Assembly (NCBI GenBank): GCA_963696025.1 | Contig: CAVOII010000005.1 | Coordinates: forward strand, 124,001-188,000 | Source: JABCYV01 sp963696025 | GTDB lineage: Bacteria > Acidobacteriota > Terriglobia > Terriglobales > Acidobacteriaceae | Direction: 5' to 3' | DNA: 64,000 nt | Shown here: positions 44,998-54,994 of the stretch, one piece after another | How positions within the stretch are numbered: the first letter of the stretch is position 1 | Layout of the letters: each line of letters begins with the position of its first letter | Notes under the pieces: generated by a model | Told to the model about the DNA's origin: nothing | The model's database searches: none | The model's input: only the letters and a program-made list of their open reading frames with translations | Made by a program: the position numbers and the translations under genes

Positions 44998-45534
44998 TTA
45001 ATCGGGTACCTCCGAGATGGATCGCGGCGCCAGACTCTCCAAAAATCGCCGCGTCTCCGTCGGACTGTACTTAGGATCGGATGAGAACACGATCAGGAAG
45101 AATCTATCTTTAGTAGCGAATGCAAATCGCGGCACATTGAACACGGGATGGTAAGGCATGGGCAATCCGTTCAGTGCCAGCATGCCCAACACGGCGGCAA
45201 TGCCTCCAAAAAGAATCGTCATCTCGAAGGTCACGACGACGAATGCCGGCCATGAGTGGTACGGCTTGCCTCCTACATTGATGGGGTAGGTGATCGCAGA
45301 AATCCAATACTGCAAGGCGTAGCCGGACAAACCTCCCAGAAGTGCGCCAATGAGCACTACCAGGGGGACGCTGTTCTTGTGGAAACCAATCGCCTCAGCC
45401 AAGCCTTCCACCGGGAACGGACTGTAGGCGTCAAGTTTGTTGTATCCCGCTTCGTGAGTGCGATGCGCCGCTTCCACCAGGCTGGTGGGGGAATCGAACT
45501 CCGCCATGATTCCGTAGGTCCCGGTGCGCCTCAT
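44998..45534 (-). CDS. actD: Alternative Complex III subunit ActD
   Basis: A 178-residue DUF3341 protein with two membrane helices (VPLVVLIGALLGGLSGYALQ at 56-75 and FVVVTFEMTILFGGIAAVLG at 98-117) and soluble flanks (YGIMAEFDSPTSLVEAA, then DRFFLIVFSSDPKY). It contributes to the membrane part of ACIII. Its ATG overlaps the actC stop as ATGA. The gap of 23 bp to actE contains the right edge of the repeat. Confidence 0.92.
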   Translation of the reverse strand: MRRTGTYGIMAEFDSPTSLVEAAHRTHEAGYNKLDAYSPFPVEGLAEAIGFHKNSVPLVVLIGALLGGLSGYALQYWISAITYPINVGGKPYHSWPAFVVVTFEMTILFGGIAAVLGMLALNGLPMPYHPVFNVPRFAFATKDRFFLIVFSSDPKYSPTETRRFLESLAPRSISEVPD

Positions 45535-46907
45535 TCCTTCACCTCCGCCTCAGGCAGGAGAGTGCGCATTTCAAAAATTGAAATCATGGGTAGGACGCGG
45601 ACGAACAGGAACATGGCCGCGAGAAAGAGGCCAATAGTCCCGATGTATGTCATCCAGTCCCAGCGGGTCGGATAATACATTCCCCAGGAAGAGGTCAGGA
45701 AATCGCGATGCAAGCTCACCACTACGATAATGAATCGCTCCAGCCACATGCCGACCAGAACCACCCCAGAGATCAGGAAGAGCCAGATTGGGCTGGTGCG
45801 CAGTTTGGGGATCCACAGCACCTGCGGAATGACGATGTTGCAGCAGAGCAGCATGTAGTAGAAGAATGCATAGGGGCCGTGCAGCCGATTCCATATTGTG
45901 AACGCGTCGTAGCGATTACCGCTGTACCAACCCATAAAACCTTCAACGATGTAGCCATAGGCCACGATCAGGCCAGTCGCCAGCATAACTTTTGCTGAAT
46001 TCTGCAGGTGGCGTTCGGTAATGAAATCTTCCAACTGGAAGACCTTGCGGATGGGGATGGCCAGCATCAGGACCATGGCGAAGCCGGAGTAGATTGCTCC
46101 GGCCACAAAGTACGGCGGGAAAATTGTGGTATGCCAGCCCGGCACGATACCGATGGCGAAATCAAAGCTCACGACGGTGTGCACGGAAAGAACTAGTGGC
46201 GTCGCCAGTCCGGCAAGTAATAGGTACGCAGTCTCATAACGGTGCCAGTGCCGCGCCGAACCGCGCCACCCCATGGCGAGGATGCCGTAGATAATCTGCA
46301 ACGCGCGACTGTCAGCGCGGTCACGCAATGTCGCCAGGTCGGGAATCAGTCCGATGAACCAGAATAGCAACGAGATTGTGGCGTAGGTGGAGACGGCAAA
46401 GACGTCCCAAATCAGCGGGCTGCGAAACTGCGGCCATACCCTCATAGTGTTGGGATAGGGAAACAGCCAATACGCCAGCCAAGGCCGGCCCACGTGGATC
46501 AAGGGGAAAATGCCCGCGCTGGCCACGGCAAAGAGCGTCATGGCCTCGGCAAAGCGGTTGATCGAGTTACGCCAGGATTGGCGCAGAAGTAAAAGGATGG
46601 CAGAAATTAGCGTTCCAGCGTGCCCGATGCCGATCCACCAGACGAAGTTGACGATCGCAAATCCCCATCCGATGGGGATGGTCACGCCCCAGATGCCAAT
46701 GCCACGGACAAATAAATAGCCGATAGCGTACAGCAACATCATGGTGAGCAAAAACGCGATCCCAAAGCCAAAGAACCACCCGTTCGAGGTGGGACGGGTG
46801 AGTACGATCGAGCTAATTTTGTCTGTGACCGTGCCGAAGCTGTATCCCGGCTCGATGACCGGAGCCCGTTCGCTCTCGGCTGCCACTGGTTGGGTTCGTT
46901 CGTCCAT
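45531..46907 (-). CDS. actC: Alternative Complex III subunit ActC (NrfD-like)
   Basis: A 458-residue integral membrane protein with ten helices of the NrfD/PsrC fold. Characteristic parts are VWWIGIGHAGTLISAILLL near 88-106 and FPLIHVGRPWLAYWLFPYPN near 133-153. It binds the quinol from which ActB's Fe-S clusters take electrons and is thought to take part in proton movement. It begins 18 bases after the actB stop. It is complete. Confidence 0.93.
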   Translation of the reverse strand: MDERTQPVAAESERAPVIEPGYSFGTVTDKISSIVLTRPTSNGWFFGFGIAFLLTMMLLYAIGYLFVRGIGIWGVTIPIGWGFAIVNFVWWIGIGHAGTLISAILLLLRQSWRNSINRFAEAMTLFAVASAGIFPLIHVGRPWLAYWLFPYPNTMRVWPQFRSPLIWDVFAVSTYATISLLFWFIGLIPDLATLRDRADSRALQIIYGILAMGWRGSARHWHRYETAYLLLAGLATPLVLSVHTVVSFDFAIGIVPGWHTTIFPPYFVAGAIYSGFAMVLMLAIPIRKVFQLEDFITERHLQNSAKVMLATGLIVAYGYIVEGFMGWYSGNRYDAFTIWNRLHGPYAFFYYMLLCCNIVIPQVLWIPKLRTSPIWLFLISGVVLVGMWLERFIIVVVSLHRDFLTSSWGMYYPTRWDWMTYIGTIGLFLAAMFLFVRVLPMISIFEMRTLLPEAEVKE

Positions 46908-46925
46908 GACTTGCGTGTGCTTCGG

Positions 46926-49900
46926 TTAGCTTTTCAGTTCAGGGTTCGGGTTGCGAATCTCAGCCAGATATGTGGTTCGGGGACGCGTGTTCAGATCCCC
47001 CAGCAGGCTGTAATTACGCGCGTCTGCTTTCAACTTTGAAACCCGGCTGTCGGGATCGTTGATGTTGCCGAAAATAATCGCATTGGCCGGACAGGATTGC
47101 TGGCACGCCGTCTGCAACTCTCCATCCTGAATTTTGCGGTCTTCACGTTCGGAATCAATCCGGTGCTCGCTGATGCGCTGCACACAATAGGTACACTTTT
47201 CCATCACGCCGCGACTGCGCACGGTCACATCGGGATTGCGCATCATCTTGTACTGCGGGGTCTCCCAATCCTGAAAGAGCAGGAAATTAAAACGCCGCAC
47301 TTTGTATGGGCAGTTATTGGAGCAGTAACGCGTACCCACACAGCGGTTGTAGGTCATGTCATTCAAGCCTTCCGTGCTGTGGACCGTAGCGCCAACCGGG
47401 CAGACCACCTCGCAAGGCGCGTTCTCGCACTGCATGCAAGGCACCGGCTGGAAGTACGCCTTGGGATTGTCACGATCGCCCTGGTAATAGGCGTCCACGC
47501 GCAGCCAATGCATGTGGCGTCCGATGACAACCTGCTCCTTGCCCACCACCGGGATATTGTTTTCCGACTGGCAGGCGACGATACAGTTGTTGCAGCCTAC
47601 GCAGGCGTTCATATCGATGGCCATGCCCCAGGCGTAGGGTTCCTTCTCGTAGGGATAAGGCTTGTAGAGCGTCAGCTCCTTCGGCGGCTCTTCTTCTTTG
47701 GCGAAGTTTGGCTCCTTGCGATACTCCTCCAGGTTGGCGCTTCTTACCAACGGACGAGTCGCTCCGTTGGGAGTGTCCATGGTCTGGTAGCCCTGGGTGG
47801 AAGCCAGCTTGTAAGTGTCTCCGGTCTTGCGGATGGCAACTCCGGTTGCGAACCACGGGGTCGGGCTATTGCGCAGCGGATACATGTCAAACCCTGCCCC
47901 GGTTCCAGCGCGGCCGGCGCGCTTGCGGCCGTAGCCAAGGAAAACGGTGACGGAGTTATCGGGATGGCCGGCCTGAATCCAGATTGGAGCCGTGACCTTC
48001 TTACCATTGAGTTCCAGTTCGACCATGTCTTCTGTCTTCAGTCCCATCCGCGCGGCCATTGCCGGACCGATTAGCACGGGATTGTCCCAGGTCACCTTGG
48101 TCATCGGTTTGGGCAGTTCCTGCAGCCAGCCGTTATTGGAGAATTGGCCGTCGTAGATGGAAGGATCGCGGCGGAAGTTGATTTCGATGGCTGTATCGGT
48201 CGCCCATTTCCACCCAAAGTTGTCATTCTTTACGGCAGCCGATTTCGGTTGGTAGGTGGTGCCCTCAACCCATCCGTCGTGCAGGGATTTGCGCCAGAAC
48301 GACTCAAAATCTGCCGCGGGACGCTGCTTCTGCCAGTAGCCCCGCACGAGATCGTGGCCGTTAGCATCAACTTGTCCCGCCAGTAACGCTGTCAATTCAT
48401 TCGCACTCTTACCGTTGTATAGCGGCGCGGTCAGCGGCTGCATAATGCTTACAGTGCCATCGTAGGCACGAGTATCGCCCCAGGCTTCGAGATAGTGCGC
48501 TTCATTCACGTGCCATTGGCAAAGCTCGGCGGTTTCGTTCTGATAAAGACCCAGGTGCACTCGTAGCGGGATGTTTGTGTTCCTGAGCGCATCGGCAAAG
48601 CCCAGATCGGCGGGCGCGTCATAGGCAGGATTTCCGCCCATGATGATCAGGATGTCCACCTTCCCAGCACGCATGTCCCCGACGAGATCTTTGAGCGATT
48701 CCGTCTGATTGACAGGGTTGGCATTCACTGGATCGGTGTAGAACACAGTCTTGCCGACGTTGCCCAGAGCTTGGTTCACAGCGTGAGCGAAAGCATGTAC
48801 GACAGGGGGCTGATGATCGCCCACAATAACAATGCTAGATCCACGATGGGCGAGGAGATCTTGAACAACAGGCCCAGAAAAACCAGGGTTATCTCCTACG
48901 ACACCTCCAGTGGGCGGATTAACGGGCAAGTGGCTCGATAGGTTATGCGCAAATTTCTCAATTTCGCTCGCCCGCAGCGGCAACCGATGATCCGCCTTCG
49001 CCCCCGTCGAACTCATCGTGCTCTCGACCACATAGAGCCGGTTCATGTTCCCAGAGTCCGGATTCCGGCGCTTGGCGAAACCGCGAATGTATCGTGTCGA
49101 ACCTGGAAACCCGGCGTAGAGAAAGTCCGCGTCGAGCGAGACGACTACGTCCGCTTTCTCAAGGTCGTATCGCGTCTCGACCGGCTGGCCGAAGGCCATT
49201 TTGGCGCCTTCGAGCACCTTGTCGCGGTTGACCGGTTCGTAGACGTGCCACTTGGCTTGCGGATAGACCTTCAGGACTGAGCGCAACTGGTCAGCCAGCG
49301 TGGGCGAAGAAATCGTCGGAGTCAGAATGCGGATGCCCGCTCCCTCCAAGCCTTGCTGCACGTTAAGCGGCCCACGAATCGCTTCCTGGAACATGCCCCA
49401 GGTGCGCACATCTCCGAGATAGGTGATGGTCTGCGAACGGTCGGGATCGTAGAGGCCGAGAATGGAAGCCTGGGCAAATACATCGGTCCCGCCCAGGCTC
49501 GCGGGATGCAGTTCGTTCCCTTCAATCTTGGTGGGGCGATAAAGGTGGCTCTCGACCAATATTGGGCTGGCGTATCCGCTGAGCGTGAATGCAGTGGCGA
49601 AGAACAGCGGCCGGCCGGGAACCACTTCTTCGGGCTGCCTCACGTAGGGAACGATCGGCTCCAGCGGTTGCTTGGTGCATGCGGTCATGCCTGCCAGCGC
49701 GAGCGACGCGCCCATCAGCTTGAGGAAGCCGCGGCGCGAAATTGAATCTATCCATTCTGATGCACCCTTGGGAAATTCGCGGTGCATCATCTCCTGGAAT
49801 TCCGCGCTGCCCGCCAGTTCCTCCAGGCTGCGCCAGTATTCCGGACCCCTGGTGGCAGCGATGCGAGCGCGGGCGGTTTCCAAATCCAGAGCCGCCCGCT

Positions 49901-49964
49901 TGTCCTTCTTGGCGGGGCAGACTTCCTCGTGATGAGTCTTGCCGTCTTGTTCTTCTGTCTTCAT
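46926..49964 (-). CDS. actB: Alternative Complex III subunit ActB (molybdopterin-like/Fe-S fusion)
   Basis: A 1012-residue periplasmic subunit. The twin-arginine-like motif SRRGFLKLMGAS (Arg77/78) and a Cys96 in GMTACTK suggest Tat export and possibly lipidation. The first 700 residues resemble the bis-MGD oxidoreductase fold without its cofactor cysteine. The C-terminal part is a four-cluster ferredoxin domain (CVGCNNCIVAC, CMQCENAPCEVVCP, CVGTRYCSNNCP, CTYCVQRI and CQQSCP). It passes electrons from quinol to the haems of ActA and ActE. It begins six bases after the actA stop. Confidence 0.93.
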   Translation of the reverse strand: MKTEEQDGKTHHEEVCPAKKDKRAALDLETARARIAATRGPEYWRSLEELAGSAEFQEMMHREFPKGASEWIDSISRRGFLKLMGASLALAGMTACTKQPLEPIVPYVRQPEEVVPGRPLFFATAFTLSGYASPILVESHLYRPTKIEGNELHPASLGGTDVFAQASILGLYDPDRSQTITYLGDVRTWGMFQEAIRGPLNVQQGLEGAGIRILTPTISSPTLADQLRSVLKVYPQAKWHVYEPVNRDKVLEGAKMAFGQPVETRYDLEKADVVVSLDADFLYAGFPGSTRYIRGFAKRRNPDSGNMNRLYVVESTMSSTGAKADHRLPLRASEIEKFAHNLSSHLPVNPPTGGVVGDNPGFSGPVVQDLLAHRGSSIVIVGDHQPPVVHAFAHAVNQALGNVGKTVFYTDPVNANPVNQTESLKDLVGDMRAGKVDILIIMGGNPAYDAPADLGFADALRNTNIPLRVHLGLYQNETAELCQWHVNEAHYLEAWGDTRAYDGTVSIMQPLTAPLYNGKSANELTALLAGQVDANGHDLVRGYWQKQRPAADFESFWRKSLHDGWVEGTTYQPKSAAVKNDNFGWKWATDTAIEINFRRDPSIYDGQFSNNGWLQELPKPMTKVTWDNPVLIGPAMAARMGLKTEDMVELELNGKKVTAPIWIQAGHPDNSVTVFLGYGRKRAGRAGTGAGFDMYPLRNSPTPWFATGVAIRKTGDTYKLASTQGYQTMDTPNGATRPLVRSANLEEYRKEPNFAKEEEPPKELTLYKPYPYEKEPYAWGMAIDMNACVGCNNCIVACQSENNIPVVGKEQVVIGRHMHWLRVDAYYQGDRDNPKAYFQPVPCMQCENAPCEVVCPVGATVHSTEGLNDMTYNRCVGTRYCSNNCPYKVRRFNFLLFQDWETPQYKMMRNPDVTVRSRGVMEKCTYCVQRISEHRIDSEREDRKIQDGELQTACQQSCPANAIIFGNINDPDSRVSKLKADARNYSLLGDLNTRPRTTYLAEIRNPNPELKS

Positions 49965-49970
49965 CGCCTT

Positions 49971-50666
49971 CTACCGATGACACGTAGAACAACTTGTAAT
50001 ATCTGTGACTGTGCGCAGTTTGTACTTCTTCACCAGGTCAGTTCCGAGTGAAATCTGGTCGGTGTATTGTTTTCCGTCGAAAGTTACCGGTTTGCCACTC
50101 GACGGCTGCTCGTAACGCATGTTGAATACCTGGTCGCGCGGACGCAGGTGCTTCTCCGCTCCGCGGTGGCACTCCAGGCACCACTCCATCTGCAGAGAAG
50201 CATAGTTGTACATCAGCGGCATGCGGTCGACCGGGCCGTGGCAGGTGTTGCATCCCACGCCTTTGTTGATATGAATGCTGTGGTTGAAATAAACGAAGTC
50301 AGGAAGATCGTTTACTCGGTTCCAAACCAGCGACTTGCCGCTGCGAAAGCTCTCGCGCACCGGTTCTAGTAACTGCGCATTCGTCCAAATCTGGGAATGG
50401 CAGTTCATGCAGGTCTTGGTCGGAGGAATGCCGGCGAAACTCGAAGTCTCCACTGAGGTGTGGCAGTAGCGGCAATCGATCCCAAGCCCGGCCACGTGGT
50501 GCTGATGACTGAAGGGGACCGGTTGCGGACGAGCCACACCGGCGTAGGTGACGTAAGGGGAACGCTGGAGTTCTTCCGCCGCCCAGAATAGAGCCGCCAC
50601 TACGAAGATGGCTCCGTAAATGGTGGCGCGGGAAATGGTGTTCGTACTGCGATGAAAGATCTGCAT
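49971..50666 (-). CDS. actA: Alternative Complex III subunit ActA, pentahaem cytochrome c
   Basis: The protein has 231 residues from the ATG at 50666, preceded by GGGAAG; the in-frame start at 50693 has no ribosome binding site. One N-terminal helix (about 14-32) anchors it. Five haem sites are visible: CRYCH, CMNCH, CNTCH, CLECH and CSTCH, the last at the C-terminus. ActA is the multi-haem electron carrier of ACIII. It is the first gene of a 12-gene respiratory operon. Confidence 0.93.
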   Translation of the reverse strand: MQIFHRSTNTISRATIYGAIFVVAALFWAAEELQRSPYVTYAGVARPQPVPFSHQHHVAGLGIDCRYCHTSVETSSFAGIPPTKTCMNCHSQIWTNAQLLEPVRESFRSGKSLVWNRVNDLPDFVYFNHSIHINKGVGCNTCHGPVDRMPLMYNYASLQMEWCLECHRGAEKHLRPRDQVFNMRYEQPSSGKPVTFDGKQYTDQISLGTDLVKKYKLRTVTDITSCSTCHR

Positions 50667-50767
50667 CGAAACTTCCCGTGCAGCGGGAACCACTCGGCTG
50701 GGTCCCGGTTCATGCAGCGTTGGTTAAGCGGTCAAAGAGAGCGTGACACTGAAACTTAAAGCTCGCG

Positions 50768-50773
50768 ATTATA
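50768..50773 (-). promoter_or_regulatory. Candidate -10 element of the ACIII operon
   Basis: On the minus strand this reads TATAAT, about 100 bp before the actA start. No convincing -35 box is seen at the usual distance, so this is a weak call based on one hexamer in the only long gap upstream of the operon. Confidence 0.35.
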
Positions 50774-50883
50774 ACAGGCCGATGGATTGGAAATTGTTGT
50801 TTGTTACAAGTAACTGCGAAGCAGCGGGCAAAACTTGGGCCCAGGGGTAAATTCGCTGAACAACGATATTCACTAACAGATAC

Positions 50884-52329
50884 CTATCTTAGGTTCATCA
50901 CCAGCAACTTAGGTTCGGTCATTTCCTCGATAGCATAACGCAATCCTTCACGGCCCATCCCGGAGTCTTTGACGCCGCCATAAGGCATGTGGTCGATACG
51001 GAAGCTGGGCACATCTCCAGCAATTAAGCCGCCAACTTCGAGTTCTTCATAAGCGTTGAACAGAAGCTTGACGTCGCGGGTAAAGACACCTGCCTGCAAG
51101 CCGTATGGCGAGTTGTTGGTTTGCCGCAACGCATCATGAAAGTCATCGTAGGGCTCGACAGTCACCACCGGAGCGAATATCTCCTGGCAGTTCACCTTCA
51201 TCTCCGGACGCGTGCCAGTGAGCACGGTTGGTTCGAGCATCGGACCGTTGCGCCGTCCGCCGCAAAGCAAACGCGCGCCACCGCGAACCGCTTCCTGCAC
51301 CCAGTCACTGGCACGGATGGCGTCACTCTCCCGGATCAACGGCCCGAGATCGCTGGACTCATCCAGCGGATCTCCGGTTTTCAACTCAGCCACTCCCGCC
51401 AGCAGCAGATCGGTAAACTTGGCGCACACCGACCGCTCGACGAGGATGCGTTGCACCGAGATGCAAGTCTGCCCCGCGTAGGCAAAGCTTCCCGCTACGC
51501 AGCGATCGGCGGCATACGCCAGATCGGCGTCGCTGTGCACGATGACCCCGGCGTTGCCACCCAGCTCCAAAATCACTTTCTTCTTGCCCGCGTTTTTCTT
51601 GATCTGCCAGCCTACCGCCGCGCTGCCGGTAAAGCTGATCATCTTCAGGCGGTCATCGGTCACGAGTAGGCCTGCATCCTCATTGGACAAGGGAATAACA
51701 TTGAGGGCGCCATCGGGCCAACCAGCTTGCTGCACCGCCTCTGCCAGAAGCAGAGCGCTCAGCGGAGTTTGGGGAGCGGGTTTCAGCACCATGCTGCAGC
51801 CCGCGGCAATCGCCGGCGCGAGTTTGTGCGCAACCAGATTCAAAGGGAAATTGAAGGGAGTAATTCCGGCGATTGGGCCCAGTGGAAAACGTCGCACAAT
51901 TCCCCAGCGCCCGGCCGTGTACTCCTGCCAGTCTAGAGGGAGGTATTCGCCGTAGATACGCGTGCTCTCCTCGGCGGCCACGGTGAATGTAAAAAGCGCG
52001 CGCTCAACTTCTGTGCGCGCCGCTTTGATGGGCTTGCCCGCCTCCTGCGCCAAGGTGTGGGCAAATTCCGCTTTGCGCTCGGCGATGTTCTGAGCCACCC
52101 GCCGTAACACTCGCTGGCGTTCGAAGGCTGGTAGACGGCGCGTGGTTCCAAAAGCTTTGACTGCCGCCGAAATGGCGGCCTGTGCGTGTTCACGCCTGCC
52201 CTGGAAGACTTGGGCGATTACGCTTCCGTCGTACGGCGCTCGCACTTCAACCGGATCGCCTTCCTCTATCCACTTGCCATCCAGCAAAAAACCCTGCGTG
52301 CTGACCTGAGTCACAGTCATTTGCGCCAT
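50884..52329 (-). CDS. NAD(P)-dependent aldehyde dehydrogenase
   Basis: A 481-residue ALDH with Asn158 in ITPFNFPLN, the general-base Glu255 in LELGGNAG and nucleophile Cys289 in YAGQTCISVQR. The overall pattern is close to lactaldehyde/glyceraldehyde-type ALDHs; the precise substrate is not readable. It is transcribed on the minus strand, divergent from the amidase gene across a gap of 124 bp. It is complete. Confidence 0.92.
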   Translation of the reverse strand: MAQMTVTQVSTQGFLLDGKWIEEGDPVEVRAPYDGSVIAQVFQGRREHAQAAISAAVKAFGTTRRLPAFERQRVLRRVAQNIAERKAEFAHTLAQEAGKPIKAARTEVERALFTFTVAAEESTRIYGEYLPLDWQEYTAGRWGIVRRFPLGPIAGITPFNFPLNLVAHKLAPAIAAGCSMVLKPAPQTPLSALLLAEAVQQAGWPDGALNVIPLSNEDAGLLVTDDRLKMISFTGSAAVGWQIKKNAGKKKVILELGGNAGVIVHSDADLAYAADRCVAGSFAYAGQTCISVQRILVERSVCAKFTDLLLAGVAELKTGDPLDESSDLGPLIRESDAIRASDWVQEAVRGGARLLCGGRRNGPMLEPTVLTGTRPEMKVNCQEIFAPVVTVEPYDDFHDALRQTNNSPYGLQAGVFTRDVKLLFNAYEELEVGGLIAGDVPSFRIDHMPYGGVKDSGMGREGLRYAIEEMTEPKLLVMNLR

Positions 52330-52453
52330 GGCGTTATCTCAAACCTCCGCCGGAAGAGGACCCGCTAATTATAGGCTTTTTGCGCCGTGGCGATTGCTTG
52401 TTCACTGTGATGATAATAACCTCCGTATGCTGGATGAAGGGGAATGAAAAAGG

Positions 52454-53872
52454 TTGCAAGAATCCATTTTGGAGCTCGCCGAGCTGCTGCACAAAAAGTT
52501 ACTTTCGCCAGTGGAGCTCACGACTACCTGCCTCGCTCGCATTGAGAAACTCAATCCAATACTTAACGCGTTCATCACGGTCACAGCTGACTCTGCCTTG
52601 GCCCAGGCGCGCGAGGCGGAGAATGAAATCCAGCGTGGCCACTGGCGCGGACCACTGCACGGCATTCCAATTGGGATCAAAGATCTGATCGACACTGCCG
52701 GACTCCGAACGACGGCTGCCAGTGCGCTGTTCCGAGACCGTGTTCCTACGGAGGACGCGGAGGTTGTCCATCGGTTGAAAGCCGCAGGCGCCGTGCTGCT
52801 GGGCAAACAGAATCTGCATGAATTTGCCTATGGTGGTAGCTCGGTCGTGGGCTATTTCGGAGAAGTGCACAATCCCTGGAATCCAGCTCACATTGCCGGC
52901 GGGTCTTCGGGAGGCTCTGCGGCCGCCGTGGTTGGGGGCCTTGGCTATGGCGCCGTGGGAACTGACACCGCGGGTTCGATTCGGGAGCCAGCCGCGCTCT
53001 GCGGCGTGGTTGGTCTTAAGCCTACTTATGGGCGAGGCAGCCTACGCGGTGTGATTCCGCTCTCACCGTCACTTGACCACGTGGGACCAATCACGCGCAC
53101 TGTGGCAGATGCAGCTGTGATTCTGCAGGTCATCGCTGGCGGCGCTGCGGAAGAAAGCGCTCGCGTCGACCCGCCCGCTGCGGATTATTTGGCAGCCCTG
53201 GTGGAAGAGATGAAGCCTTCTCGAATCGGTGTCCCGCGGGCATTCTTCTTCGACGATTTAGATCCAGAGACCGATTCCGCTGTGAGCCAAGCGCTCTCGG
53301 TAATCGCCGCGATGTCGGGGGAAATCCATAATGTCGAGCTGTCGGTACCCACCGATCGCACCCTGCAGAGCGCAGAGTCCTATGCCTGCCACGCTGAGTT
53401 TGTAGCTCGAAGTGCGGAATTGTACCAGCCAGAAACGCTCCGTCGCATCCGCACCGGGGAAAAAATCAGCGGGGCGGAACTTCTCCAGCGTCGCCGCGAG
53501 CTGGAGCAGGCCCGGCAGGAAATCGGCAGAATTTTTGAAAGTGTCGATCTGCTCGTGACCCCAACCACGCCGATTCCCGCACCAGCTCTGGCCGAATTAA
53601 GAGAACATCCTGAGCGGCTTCGCCCGAAGGAGCTTCTCCTGCTGCGCAATACTCGTCCGTTTAATGTGTGGGGCTTGCCAGCGATTTCAATTCCGTGCGG
53701 CTTTACTCAAACGGGCCTTCCTATCGGGCTGCAAATCATAGGTCCGCATGGTGGAGAAGCAACGCTGCTTCAGCTTGCCCACGCCTATGAACGGGCCACG
53801 ACCTGGCACAAGCGGCGGCCGAAGATTGCAACAACGGTAACTCCATCGCAAGCCACCGACGGCCTCAGTTGA
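52454..53872 (+). CDS. Amidase signature-family enzyme (GatA-like)
   Basis: A 472-residue amidase starting with TTG at 52454, ten bases after AAGGGG. The catalytic triad is Lys76 (IPIGIKDL), cis-Ser151 (AGGSSGGSAAAV) and Ser175 (TDTAGSIREPA); spacing matches GatA. The rest lacks clear tRNA-amidotransferase partners nearby (no gatB/gatC here), so a general amide hydrolase is as likely as GatA. It is convergent with nothing and followed by pgeF. Confidence 0.9.
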   Translation: MQESILELAELLHKKLLSPVELTTTCLARIEKLNPILNAFITVTADSALAQAREAENEIQRGHWRGPLHGIPIGIKDLIDTAGLRTTAASALFRDRVPTEDAEVVHRLKAAGAVLLGKQNLHEFAYGGSSVVGYFGEVHNPWNPAHIAGGSSGGSAAAVVGGLGYGAVGTDTAGSIREPAALCGVVGLKPTYGRGSLRGVIPLSPSLDHVGPITRTVADAAVILQVIAGGAAEESARVDPPAADYLAALVEEMKPSRIGVPRAFFFDDLDPETDSAVSQALSVIAAMSGEIHNVELSVPTDRTLQSAESYACHAEFVARSAELYQPETLRRIRTGEKISGAELLQRRRELEQARQEIGRIFESVDLLVTPTTPIPAPALAELREHPERLRPKELLLLRNTRPFNVWGLPAISIPCGFTQTGLPIGLQIIGPHGGEATLLQLAHAYERATTWHKRRPKIATTVTPSQATDGLS

Positions 53873-53883
53873 AAACCGATGTA

Positions 53884-53958
53884 GATGTAGACGCGACCGT
53901 CCTCGTCCGCATTGGGACAGCTAAGGCGACCGCACGGGCTGACGCCCGCGTCTACATC
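53884..53958. repeat. Short intergenic inverted repeat
   Basis: GATGTAGACGCG at 53884-53895 is the exact reverse complement of 53947-53958; the centre has GCACGGGCTGACGCCCGCG-like sequence. It lies between the amidase and pgeF genes and resembles the other acidobacterial palindromic repeats in the window. Confidence 0.7.
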
Positions 53959-53984
53959 AGGCGCCGAGTTGCTAAGATATTTCC

Positions 53985-54869
53985 GTGCCAGCCACGGTCC
54001 GCAGGAAATCCAAAGTCACGATCCTTCAAGCCGATTCGCTTGCGCACATCCCATGGTTGATACACGGTTTTAGCACACGCACTGGCGGCTTCTCCCGGGC
54101 TTATGGCGGAGGCGCACTCAATCTGGGGTTCACCAAGGATGATTCGCGTGCCGCGGTCGAGTGCAATCGCACGGCTTTTCTAAAGAAGCTCGGTGCAGCA
54201 AAAAATGGGCGCCGTGGGTCTCTGATCACGCTGCGACAGATCCACTCCGATCTCATCCGTTGCGTAACGGGAGTCCCGGATCAACAACTTGTTGGCGACG
54301 GCTTGATCACGCGCAAGGCGAGCCTTCTGCTCGCCATTCAGACTGCTGACTGTCTGCCCGTGATTCTTGTCGACACGAGACTGCGAGCGGTTGGTGTTTT
54401 CCACGCGGGCTGGCGCGGAACCGTGAAGCGGATCGTTGAGAAGGGCATGGGGGAGATGCGTCGTAACTTCGGCACGCAGCCACAAGATATCCAAGCTGCC
54501 ATCGGCCCCGGTGTCCACAATTGTTGCTATGCAGTAGGGCCGGAGGTGCGCAGCCAGTTTGAATCTCAGTTCTCCTACGCGTCCGATCTGTTTCGCGAAG
54601 TCACGGGAACCGACCCCGTCCGCGAAAAATATCCACAACTGTTTCTTACTGCCCGCGCTCCGGGCCATGGCGAACTTCCAAAGACAATTTTTCTCAATCT
54701 GGTGGAGGCCAACCGGCGCCAGCTGATAACCGTAGGTGTTCCGTTGAAGAACATCGCCGTCTCGCCTCTGTGTACGTCTTGTCGCACCGACTTGCTGTTT
54801 TCCTATCGCGCGGAAAAAGGGGTGACTGGCCGTATGATGGGCCTGGCAGGGATTAAGCCCGCTGGTTAG
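53985..54869 (+). CDS. pgeF: PgeF/YfiH-type laccase-domain protein
   Basis: A 294-residue DUF152 protein starting with GTG. The zinc ligands are His87 (LRQIHSD), Cys123 (TADCLPV) and His140 (FHAGWRG). Known members act in purine nucleoside handling or as peptidoglycan editing factors (removing misincorporated L-Ser); older annotation calls them polyphenol oxidase. It is complete and lies between two unrelated genes. Confidence 0.9.
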   Translation: MPATVRRKSKVTILQADSLAHIPWLIHGFSTRTGGFSRAYGGGALNLGFTKDDSRAAVECNRTAFLKKLGAAKNGRRGSLITLRQIHSDLIRCVTGVPDQQLVGDGLITRKASLLLAIQTADCLPVILVDTRLRAVGVFHAGWRGTVKRIVEKGMGEMRRNFGTQPQDIQAAIGPGVHNCCYAVGPEVRSQFESQFSYASDLFREVTGTDPVREKYPQLFLTARAPGHGELPKTIFLNLVEANRRQLITVGVPLKNIAVSPLCTSCRTDLLFSYRAEKGVTGRMMGLAGIKPAG

Positions 54870-54994
54870 ATCGCGTGGGGACAGCCGCCCGCGCTGGTTG
54901 CCAGTAGAGGAACCGCTTTGGTCTCGATTGCGTATCCCCGGCCCTGACAAGTAACATTTCAAGTCTGCCACAAACTCCGAGGTCCCAGATCCGA

